DNA from: Scleroderma bovista
Taxonomy: Eukaryota > Basidiomycota > Agaricomycetes > Boletales > Sclerodermataceae
Assembly (NCBI GenBank): GCA_037178675.1
Contig: JAYMGJ010000712.1
Location: forward strand, 1 to 20,424
Length of the DNA: 20,424 nt
Direction of reading: 5' to 3'
The notes under the pieces were generated by a model, which searched no databases, was not told the DNA's origin, and saw nothing but the letters and a program-made list of their open reading frames with translations. Position numbers and translations under genes: made by a program. Shown one piece after another: positions 6,904 to 15,747 of this stretch (its first letter is position 1; each line of letters begins with the position of its first letter).

Positions 6904-9900
6904 TCAATCTCGGGCTGTGCGACGGCGTTGCCTAATCGGTTCTGGATCCTCCCAGGTGGCATTAAAACGTTTAAGCCAGTCCTGTACTAACGGAGGGGGC
7001 GGCTGCTGAAGTATGCTGACAGACCAGGGGGGTCCGCAGATACAGTCAGCTACCGTGAATCCAGCGCAGGACATTAGTAATTCTGCTTCATCCATGGCTA
7101 AGCGATCCATATCACGTTCGCGCCGATAAGCAGCGTCGATTCCCATTACGATATCATATGTAGATGGGCCGGGCTCCACTTCCCGGTACGTGTCTAAGAC
7201 GGACTTCTTCCAAAGAAGAGCAAGGTCGCCGAGGCGCTTAGTGCGCTTTCGTGATACGACCCATTTTGAATTGTCCACAAGTAGTGTATGGAGGTCAAGG
7301 TAGGTGACCGCTCCAAAGACGATGTCTCCCTCGTACTCGTGCCACAGATCCTTCTGGACGGTTGCCCTGTCAAGGAGCGGAAAAGCGTCCTTCGGGAACT
7401 GTGTACTTTCGGGGAAGAAAGGCAGCCGAAACTGCCATCGTCGTAAAGGGTGCTCTTCATCATTATTAATGATGAAATCTCCCTTCTCCCAGCTGTCGCT
7501 TACAGCTTTGAGAGGCTTACTAATGTGGCGAAGAAGTTCCGATATGGAAAAGTCGCTCCAAGCGTCGTTAAAGTGGGTCTTAAGAACAATAATGTCCTTC
7601 TCGTCGTTGTCGGCTTTAATGGCAAACCGGTTTTCCCAACGAGTGTGAATGTGGTCAGACAACCACTTTCGGACGACGCGATCGGGGTATCCTCTACTGA
7701 GGTAGAGGGCAGCGAGATTCTTAGCTGCAGTCATGTAAGTGTTCCGCTTACTAGACAACACCGCCAATCGGGATAACTCCCCGATGAACGTTCCTCATTT
7801 AACGTCATAGGGGTGTGAGGAATCCCATGGAACTCTCTCAAGGTGGTTACTGGGCTTACGGTAAGGTCTCCATTGAACCTTATTATGTTCATTGAGATAA
7901 ACAAACATGTCCAAGAAGACTAAGGATCTTCCTGGTGTAGCCCAGTCGATGGAACATCCGTCCAGGTGCCAGTTTTGCTTGGCAATGTCCAGAGCCTCAG
8001 TGACAGTGGGCACTTGGACGACGGCAAAAATGTCGTCGATGTAACGTCGATAGAATAAAATAGCGGGGTGGGATGTTATTTCCTGATCCGCTTCGATTGC
8101 ATAAATGTTCGCGATGTCCGGAGAACATGCAACGCCCATAGCAATGCCTTTGGTTTGGAGATAAGGAAGATTGTGTTCAACGACGAGGTTAGACACAGCG
8201 GCGGTAAGAATGTGGGACCAATGATCTCGGGGCAAGCGTCGTAAGACGTGATTTGCCGGCAGGACTTGGTCGCATAATGTAATGTTGGTTAAGCGGGTAA
8301 CCGTTTGAACTGCCCGCTTTACGTTGATATTCGGATAATATGCGACGATATCTCCACCAACTAACCATAAGGGGACAAAGTGCGGGAGAGCTAACCCGGT
8401 TAGCTCCAGCGCAATTTCCTTTGTCCCGTTGCAAATGGACGGTTCAGATGCAACAATCGGTTTAAGTGTTTTAGAGACGAACTTAGCCAATGGATTCTGC
8501 AAAGCAGAGTGGCATGGCGCAATCGGCTGCATACATATGGGTTTCTTATGTACCTTAGGAATCCCATAGAACGATGGAAGTTTGATCTGCCCCGTGATGT
8601 TCGTTTGGGACAAACGAATGCCTTCAGGGGTGACCTCCATCAGAAAATGCTGACGGAGATACTGGCATAATTGCTTAGTATCTTCATCGTGGAGTGCATC
8701 CTTGATGTAATCCACAGATTGCTTTAGTTCGCCTAGTTTGACGTTTAGGAAATCGGAGACTTCCTCAGCGCCAAGAGCACGATAACCCGTATTTGGTCCA
8801 AAGATTAATTTACGAGTTTCCCTATCGAGCCAGTCACCAGTTACTACGCAGGCTCCCAGGTTTTTATCCGTCGGTGTGACGACATAACCCTTGGATTTAA
8901 TCCAATTCTGAATGGCCATAATAGTGGGAGATCGGATGGTGCCGACCTTCCTCTCCGCTTGGCATGCCGTAGAGACAGAGTCTACATAACGGTCTCCTTC
9001 GTGGAGTGCCCATTCAAGGAGGTAGTTTGGTTCCTGATTGAACGGCTTTCGTGTTCGAGGAACATCGTAGTCTGGTTCAAAGGGTGTTGGCATTTGGTCA
9101 TTAAATAGAGATGTTTCTATGAAATGCATACACCATCTCAGTCGATCTTTAAGATCTTCCCAAGCCGCTGGGATGAGAGAGTGGTTGGCGTATTGTGGAA
9201 GCATAAACTTCCATCCTATGCTTAGCTCACGCAGGTACTTGATGTCTTCCCATTCGAAGATGACATCGGGTCCATAGTGCACAGTATGTAAAAACAAGGA
9301 GTGTTGTAAGTACTGTACAGGACAAAGTGTTCGTACAATAACTGCGGCCCCCCATTCCAATGGCAACTCTGTGACAAAGTTTGGGTAAGTGGACGGCGAA
9401 TCATATAGAGCGCTACCATTGCGTACCTGTTGAAGAAACGAGATCACTTCTTCCCAGACCTCTTCTTCTGAGACTTGTTCCCAGAAGGTCGAGTGGGCGA
9501 CGTCTTTGATTTCGTCTTCTTCGAGGTCGATGGCTGCGAGGATTTCTTCCCTTGTCGGGATTTGTTCTTCGCGGCGGCACCGCTTTGGGGTTGTTTCTTC
9601 CCCTTCTTGCCTTTGCCGTGACCTACCATGAAATACACGTTCAAGAGGAGGGAGGGTTAGCTCGGGATCTCTGGAACGAGTATTCATGGTACCTTTTTGA
9701 ACCTTGACGGTTCGCAACGCTTGTTTGACCCTCTTGTCAACCATTTTAAAGATGGTGTTCTTTGACGAAAGGTCACTCATCATCACGTCGGCAGCGTTTT
9801 TCACCTCCTTCTTCTTGTTCTGTCGCATGACGAGGGCGGTAACCTTGGCACGAGACAGAAGGACGATCTTCACGGCAAGAGTTGGAAGCTCCTGTCGGAA

Positions 9901-10242
9901 GGATTCGTATGTGCCGCGGATATGGGCAGGGATACCATCCTTGTGTGTGAGGACATCCAGATCGGAACCGATCCGGCGCGTGGGCACGAGTTGGTCTGCT
10001 AAGAGGTGCTGATACGTCATGGTCAGGATCTCGTAGAGAGCGGGTAGGTAGGTGGAGGCCGTAGAGGCCTGTTGGTAGTGTTCCTTCTCGGCCGTTTTGG
10101 CTTTGATCAACGCCGACGTTTGCTGCGCAACGTACATTTGGTAATTGGTCTGCATGGCGTCGCAGACCGTGGCGTGAGTGGCGAGAAAACCGGCAGGGAA
10201 CTGCACCACAGGAGGCTTGGAGGACCGAAGAGGGGCGGGGCA
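6904..10242 (-). pseudogene. Penelope-like reverse transcriptase, one in-frame TGA
   Basis: This is an RNA-dependent DNA polymerase that would copy its own transcript, in this class usually from exposed 3' ends. In the frame numbered from the GTG at 10209, a basic and then acidic N-terminal region (about 190-260) precedes PTDKNLGACVV (D448). The core follows: IKLPSFYGIPKVHKKP (542), VGGDIVAYYPNIN with catalytic Asp620, TKGIAMGVACSPDIANIY (about 686), YRRYIDDIF with catalytic Asp725-Asp726, and PGRSLVFLDMFV. The thumb-like motif HPYDVK reaches TGA at 7797-7795. The identical frame then continues GTFIGELSRLAVLSSKRNTY for about 297 more codons to 6904. All catalytic residues are present, so the single TGA is the only evident lesion in 1,112 codons. 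No start ATG exists before 10155. A true TGA recoding event cannot be excluded but is less likely. Confidence 0.85.
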
Positions 10243-10490
10243 TCAGCTACCTACCCAGGATTAGCTAGCCACTGCTGTTGACTACACAGCACAGGTTGAC
10301 TACCCAGTGGAATGAGTACCCACCATGGGGTTGGTCATCAACCTCGGTCCCAGTTGCAACCACTACCTACCCAGGGTTGACCACCCACGATACCGTGGGT
10401 TAGCTATCCACTGCTGTTGATTACACAGCACAGTTTGACTACAGTGGAGTGAGTACCCACTGCCGGGTGATGGTAAGGGTTACCACCATG
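10243..10490 (+). repeat. GGTTGACTACCCACTG minisatellite, right block
   Basis: The satellite of 5030-5965 resumes here in the same orientation. TAGCTAGCCACTGCTGTTGACTACACAGCACAGG at about 10263 and TAGCTATCCACTGCTGTTGATTACACAGCACAG at about 10391 match a phrase near 5731 in the left block, each followed by a GTGGARTGAGTACCCAC word. It begins exactly where the retroelement frame closes. Confidence 0.8.
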
Positions 10491-10528
10491 CATCATCCAG
10501 GGACAATCTTTTATAACCAGTGGACTAA

Positions 10529-10556
10529 ACTCTGCCCTTAACATTAAGGGCAGAGT
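10529..10556. repeat. Perfect 12-bp stem, 4-nt loop hairpin
   Basis: ACTCTGCCCTTA at 10529-10540, loop ACAT, then TAAGGGCAGAGT at 10545-10556. The pairing is exact over 12 bp. It lies between the two satellite families and belongs to no gene that I can see. Confidence 0.85.
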
Positions 10557-10725
10557 GTACTATCAACACCAGAGATGGAAAACCTACTCAGCATTTATGC
10601 ACAGTAGTTGACAGGGAATATTTTCTCTGACATTGGTATTGGTTAGAGTGGAACCTTGGTTTTTGACCGCAGGTAAAGTTCACATTGCAGGTTGTTATAA
10701 CACTATCCAGTGTGCAACAGCTAGA

Positions 10726-11217
10726 TGTAGCACAAGTGGGCTGACAGACATGTCACATTGACAGGCTGCTACCACATGATCCCATGTGATACGAGTGAGC
10801 CAAAATAACCTTCCCCAAAGGTAGCAGTGAGTCCATATTCCATCATCCCGAGTAGCACAAGTGGACTGAAACTTTGATATGCCAATAGGATGTGAATGGG
10901 CCCCTATTATACCATCCCATGTTACATAGGCAGGCTGCTATTACATGGTCCAATGTAATATGAGTGAGCCAAAATCACATTCACCTAAGGTATGGGTGAG
11001 CCCATATTCCATTATCCCGAGTAGCATGAGTGGGCTGACACATGGATGTTGTCATGGGATATGGATGGGCCCCTATTATATCATCACATCTGACATGGGC
11101 GGGCTGCTATTACATAGTCCCATGTAGTACGAGTGAGCCAAAATAACAAAGTCCCTAAGGTACAGAGGAGCCCATATTCCATCATCATGAGTAGCAAGAG
11201 TGGGCTGAGAGTGGATG
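10726..11217 (+). repeat. 169-bp tandem repeat, about three units
   Basis: (A/G)GGCTGCT starts at 10763, 10932 and 11101, exactly 169 bp apart each time. Each unit carries CATG-GATA-GAGTGAGCCAAAAT, then GAGYCCATATTCCATYATC, then GAGTAGCA-GAGTGG-CTGA, then GGGCCCCTATTATA. A partial unit precedes 10763 and the third copy decays after about 11217. No frame is conserved. Confidence 0.85.
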
Positions 11218-11240
11218 GTTCCAATGTGATACGCACCTGA

Positions 11241-12309
11241 TGCTGACCCAGTCATGCATGATGGTATTGTAACTCTAGTAAACTAGTCATGCAAGATTCA
11301 CTGTAATGTAGTAGAGTGACAATACAGTACAGTCTGCCATGCATGACACCTGCCCCTCTGCCCACACAAACTCCACATGTCATTTCTGCTTTTTTGGTAG
11401 GTTACATAAGCTGTCCACTACTCCCAAAACATGTCCACATATGGTCAATACCTGAATACCAATTTTCCCACCTTTGTTTTCAGGCTTCCCTGCCTCTCAG
11501 GGCTCCATCCCTGGCCTATGGCCACTGTATATACTGTTCTATATTCAATATATGTACTAGAAAGAAGGCTGTCGCAGACAGCAAACACCTTGTCCAACAC
11601 GAGCCACATATGTACATACAACAAACGAATATCACTAGAACCAACTTTTTAAGATAAGAAACATCTATCAATCACGTAGCCACCATCAATTAGCCATTGT
11701 CTTGCTTCCAATAACTTGGGCCTGTTCAGCATTTTTCTTCAGCAGAACCTATCAGCGGAAGGAATGCAATGTACGAAGAAGATTGCTTATGAAGCATCCT
11801 CAATTACAGTCACTTGACCATTAACAAAACCATCCTGGATACCACATGCCCATACCTCCTAACACCCAGCAAATGTTGTGACACCCAAAATGCCAGAAAA
11901 TTTCCTTGGGGCACACTGATACCCGAGGCAGTGTGCGGGTGTCAACCCACATGCCCCGTTTGCATGCCCCATTTGTCTGTTAGTGAGCAGGGCAAACATT
12001 TGCAGGTGGTGTGCAGCTCATGCACTGAGGAGCAGGTAATGTAGTGGAAACCACGTTCCTGGTACTTGGTTATGGCATTGAAGGTGTTTCATCCACGGCG
12101 ACAGATGTAAAGGGGACCACCATTGATTAAGGATAGTCCATGGAAAGTCAGTTCTGGGTAGGCGCAGAACAATTTATCACGAGTTATGAAATTGATAACC
12201 GCAGTGCTGTGGAATTGAAAAATCAGAGCAGCCCAGCACCCAAGACTGTTGCACCATCTGTGGTCAGCTACAGGTTTGCCATGGGAGATGATGAGACACA
12301 CTTACTCAA
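11241..12309. other. No supportable gene
   Basis: Only short, compositionally random open frames are present. A Cys-rich stretch on the plus strand near 11930-12030 (CGCQPTCPVC..CSSC) looks zinc-ribbon-like but has no family context. The segment 12140-12309 may include diverged upstream helicase sequence; I could not align it to a motif. Confidence 0.5.
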
Positions 12310-13622
12310 GTGGTTAACGAGGATGCACACCCTGATCACTTTCAATCCAGACCATCCAACTCTCCCCACCAAAACATAACCGAATTGAGCCAAACATTGT
12401 TTGACAGTGATGCAGGCCATACATGTCTCATCGCCGACTTGGCAGCTGAAGCAAGCACTCTTCCTGCAGCCACCCCGAATGAGCTATTAGAGGACCAATG
12501 ACACGCATACGACACCATTGACTGGCATCTGGGGCAACACATTAGCGGCAGACATCCTAAGCAAATGCAAATGACAATACCTGGAGAGGCAGGAGTCGGG
12601 AAATCGAAAACGATCCAGACCATCACAGCTAATTTTGTAGCCTGAGGTGTAGAGAGCATGCTGGTCAAGGCAGCCTACACAGGGCTTGCCACCTCAGTCA
12701 TCAGCGGCAAGACTCTACCAAAGCACATGACAGCACTGTTTCTGACGAACTGTTTGGCAGAGTGAATGTCATTCTCGTGGGCGACTTCCACCAATTTCTG
12801 CCTGTAGCAGCAAAACCATCGAAGGCGCGCACACAGGCACACGGCCAAATGCTGATTAACTGACCTGCAATGGACACTATTCAAGGACAAAAGTTAACAC
12901 TGGAAGGAAGGTTTGCAGTTGCTGCCAAACCTAAGACAGGGCAGGGAAAAAACCGACGAGAACATGCAGGGCTTGCAGATGAAGTTGACATCGCGATTGG
13001 TATGGAAGTTATGGTGATGTTCAACATCTCCATGGATCTTGATGTTGCCAATGGGGCTCGTGGACATATAGTGGACATCGTGCTGGATGCACGAGAACAC
13101 ATCAGCACAGAGTCATCGCAGACAATCCAATTGCAATACCCACCCGTCTACATTCTTGTGCAAATGGCACGAACCAAAGCGGATGCATTTGAAGGCTTGG
13201 AAAGTGGAGTGCTTCCAATCACACCTCTCAACAAAACTTTTAGTGTGACAACAGCTAGCGGGAAGAAAATCATGGTCACCAGGCAACAACTTCCAGTGAC
13301 ACCTGCATACGCCTTCACCGACTATCGTTCCCAAGCACAAACGATCAATTATTGTATCATAGATCTCGGCATGCCCCCGACAGGCCAACTAACACCTTTC
13401 AATGCATATGTTGCATTAACTCGAAGACATGGAAGAGACAGCATCAAACTACTACAAGATTTCGATGAGCGGTTATTCACCCATCATCTGAGTGAATACT
13501 TACGCTTCGAAGACGACCACGCCTCGATGAACTCAACCGCAGTACGAGAGCCAAATGGAATGCCATCCTTAATCATGGACTTGCACAATAACATATTTGC
13601 TGTTGAGTACAGAGAATCATAA
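12310..13622 (+). pseudogene. PIF1-like DNA helicase (Helitron-type) remnant
   Basis: This is the remnant of an SF1B PIF1-like DNA helicase of the sort encoded by Helitrons and their relatives in basidiomycetes. Frame one reads ..LLEDQ, TGA at 12499, HAYDTIDWHLGQHISGRHP, then the Walker A motif PGEAGVGKSKTIQTI (12580-12621), TGA at 12643, then GVESMLVKAAYTGLA. Sequence is then lost and the frame changes. Motif III VGDFHQFLPVA appears at 12777-12809, followed by TGA at 12861. After another deletion the C-terminal part is intact from 12870: DTIQGQKLTLEGRFAVAA, AIGMEVMVMFN..DVANGARG, and the PIF1 signature YAFTDYRSQAQTI..FNAYVALTRR. The Walker B block and about 150 residues after motif III are missing. 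No Rep/HUH nuclease domain is visible, so assignment to a Helitron rather than a cellular helicase copy is inference. Confidence 0.8.
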
Positions 13623-13741
13623 TAACCCTCCAAAACACATAGTGAACACAATACAAACCAACTACCGAATTCTGAATCGGGCTTCGAAATCCTTATCATC
13701 ACGGCTTGCCAAAAAATTCTGACACATTTCCAGTTGCAGTG

Positions 13742-13758
13742 ACCTTGTTGGACAAGGT
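13742..13758. repeat. 7-bp stem, 3-nt loop hairpin
   Basis: ACCTTGT-TGG-ACAAGGT, perfectly paired, about 120 bp after the helicase stop. It is not followed by a CTRR terminus, so I do not call a Helitron end. Confidence 0.6.
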
Positions 13759-13772
13759 GATATTAGGCCACA

Positions 13773-14240
13773 ATTGAACACTTATTTGAGTATCCTACAG
13801 CCACACAAGGCCTGGAAAGTGTTTTAGGGGGGAAAAACAAAAAAGCAACCGATGTTTTGATATTTTGGGTATATCTATTGGGTAAGCATGCCCCTTTCAA
13901 GTGTACATATATAACTACAACATATCCAAGCACAAGGGGATAGAATTGGGTGCTTCAGGTGCTGTGCCATTGTCACTATTTCACCCCTGGAAATTTTTTC
14001 CTGGGATTGTTGGTGCTGGGAGTGGGATTGGAGGTGGTAGAGTAGTAATATTAAATGTATTTGAATATAATTGAACTGCTCATTGAGTATCTAAAGGGCT
14101 TTGAATAGCTGGGAAGGATTTTAGGGGTAAAAACAGAAAAAGTGTTTGCATTTTTGATATATTTAACATGGGCACTTAGTAAAAAGTGCATCCCCTTTGA
14201 GGGTATATATGTACCTAGAATATATATTAAGGACACCAGA
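13773..14240 (+). repeat. Two diverged copies of a tandem duplication, period about 300 bp
   Basis: Copy 1 (from 13773) and copy 2 (from 14070) share ordered blocks: TTGAAC..YTTGAGTATC, GGAA-G-TTTTAGGGG-AAAAACA, TTTTGATAT, GCAT-CCCCTTT, and a TATATA-rich run with GTAC. The spacing is 297-302 bp. Heavy divergence implies an old event. No coding signal is present. Confidence 0.65.
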
Positions 14241-14891
14241 TGGGGGTAAGGCTCTGAGGTGCCACTATGATATGTTCCTCTCCTCCTGGTATGTTGCTCT
14301 GGAGCGCTCATACTACATGTACTGGTGGCTTTGATATTGTTTCCAAAGGAAGATATACACTATTCCCATAGGTCCATTGTATAGAATATGGAACTGACTG
14401 CTCCAAGGATGAGCAGGAGGAGAAAAGCCAATTTTATGACAATAGGGGGTTATGTCAGTGTCCATTGTAGATATACCTATTCTAGCTATATAAATGGCTC
14501 AATGGTACCCCATAGCAATCACTACCACATCCCCAGATCCATACTACAGTGTGGAAGAGCAGGGGAGATGAAACAACATGTTGGAGGGCATGGGAAACTA
14601 TGCCAAAAACTCCGGAGACTTCAAAAACATATCAAAAACATGAAATAACATACCACACAATGCACCTGGTTGTCTACTGATTGTGATATTGTGATTCACA
14701 TCTCTAATAGGACTTCCATACATAAAATGAAGGCTGATTAGTCTGAGAGAACCTCTAGGCTTCACACTGCATCAGGAAAAAAATACTTGGCAATATAGTA
14801 CTATATAGCCTCTATAGCACTCAAAGCTCCATCGACAAGTCCCCAATATAAAGGCAATATAGCACTGTGCATGAAATCTATAGTACTCCAT
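14241..14891. other. No supportable gene; TATAG-rich intergenic DNA
   Basis: Only short random frames are present. TATAGCA and TATAGTACT words cluster at 14790-14895 and continue after the LTR at 15530-15590, showing that the LTR landed inside this DNA. Confidence 0.5.
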
Positions 14892-14896
14892 AGTGG
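14892..14896 (+). repeat. Target-site duplication AGTGG, left
   Basis: AGTGG directly before the LTR 5' TGTTACG; repeated at 15508-15512. Confidence 0.85.
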
Positions 14897-15507
14897 TGTT
14901 ACGACCATGCCCAACTCCGGGCCTTATCCGGTCACTCCGGTCGTATCGCAGCTCTACAGCTCTACTCCGGTTGCGCTCACGCAGATAACCTTCCGCTAAC
15001 TACGACCCTTGGTCTATACTCCATTCGCTCTTACTACACCTCGCCGTCTACCCTGCCTTGACGTGAGTTCTCCGTGAACTCGATATATCCTATACCTTGT
15101 AGCTTTTTCACCGGACCTGATTTATTTTACCCGGTCCTGACTTTATTTTCACCGGACCTGACCTAGTCCTAACTCCGGTCATCCCTTGTCCGCTATTAGG
15201 TTGTTTACTTGTCACCGTATGTACTCGACCCTAGTTTCTACTTAGTATAAGTACCCTCTAGTTTACCTTGTATACCTCAGTCTGAAATCATCTAAGTCAC
15301 TACTCCTGATCCTCTGTCCGTCTCCGTCTCTATCTCCGTCTGACCGGAACCTACGCAAGGGATCAATGCTCGCCGTCCTTGTCGTTGAATCCAAACGGTC
15401 GCAACTCCGGCCCGGGCTAACCTCTGCCCAAACCTCTGACCTCCCCTCTCGTCCGCTTTCGTCCGGACTTGACCGGACCCCCTACCGGAGTAGACCCGGA
15501 CTTGACA
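14897..15507. mobile_element. Solo LTR (611 bp)
   Basis: The segment begins TGTTACGACC and ends CTTGACA, so it has TG..CA (TGT..ACA) termini, and it is flanked by the perfect 5-bp duplication AGTGG. That is the structure left when a Gypsy- or Copia-type retrotransposon recombines between its LTRs. Its composition is unlike its neighbours: richer in CCGG and CTCCGG, with no long frame. Internal direct repeats of about 21 bp, CACCGGACCTGA..TTTATTTT, occur three times near 15109-15165. With no internal domain, I cannot say which superfamily it came from, and the strand is undetermined. Confidence 0.85.
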
Positions 15508-15512
15508 AGTGG
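15508..15512 (+). repeat. Target-site duplication AGTGG, right
   Basis: AGTGG directly after the LTR 3' TTGACA. Removing the LTR and one copy restores CCATAGTGGCCATAG. Confidence 0.85.
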
Positions 15513-15747
15513 CCATAGTCTGACATGTAAATATATATCCACTGTAGCAAGGCTGCTATGGAGGCTACCAAGACTATATGCTGTGATATAGAACCCTCAG
15601 CTTCTATCATGCCATTGGAATACTTCCATTGTCATTTGCTATCACATCAGTATAGCACAACATAGTTTCTATTTCTTAATCAAGCAATATGCAGTACAAA
15701 ATGCAATATAATTCATTTCATGCTCGACACAAAGCTAGCTACATTAA

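Larger units (their letters stand above)
6606..10242 (-). mobile_element. Penelope-like retroelement lacking a visible endonuclease (Coprina-like)
   Basis: The element consists of the broken reverse transcriptase frame (6904-10242) plus downstream noncoding DNA. No GIY-YIG endonuclease signature is visible after the reverse transcriptase core, which fits the endonuclease-deficient Athena/Coprina class of Penelope-like elements described from rotifers and basidiomycetes. On the right the open frame runs only to about 10242, where minisatellite begins. The first in-frame ATG is at 10155, so the copy is probably 5'-truncated. On the left it ends near the two CTTTAGGGT motifs beside the kinase fragment. 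The exact left end is uncertain because no target duplication was found. Confidence 0.7.

Noticed and set aside
7304..7776. Plus-strand frames of about 110 codons across the retroelement
   Set aside because: They are antisense to the clearly coding reverse transcriptase C-terminal region and resemble nothing.
6904..7794. Separate second gene downstream of the reverse transcriptase
   Set aside because: It is in the same frame, starts without an ATG, and its first residues continue the reverse transcriptase thumb region across the TGA; it is one broken gene.
9773..10243. 156-codon Arg/Pro-rich minus-strand frame
   Set aside because: It lies in the wrong frame over the reverse transcriptase N-terminal region and has no family resemblance.
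11930..12030. Zinc-ribbon-like CxC..CPVC..CSSC spacing
   Set aside because: It is a short isolated frame with no flanking domain and irregular cysteine spacing; chance is likely.
13623..13770. Helitron 3' end after the helicase remnant
   Set aside because: A short hairpin is present at 13742-13758 but no CTRR terminus follows it, and no Rep/HUH domain was found upstream.
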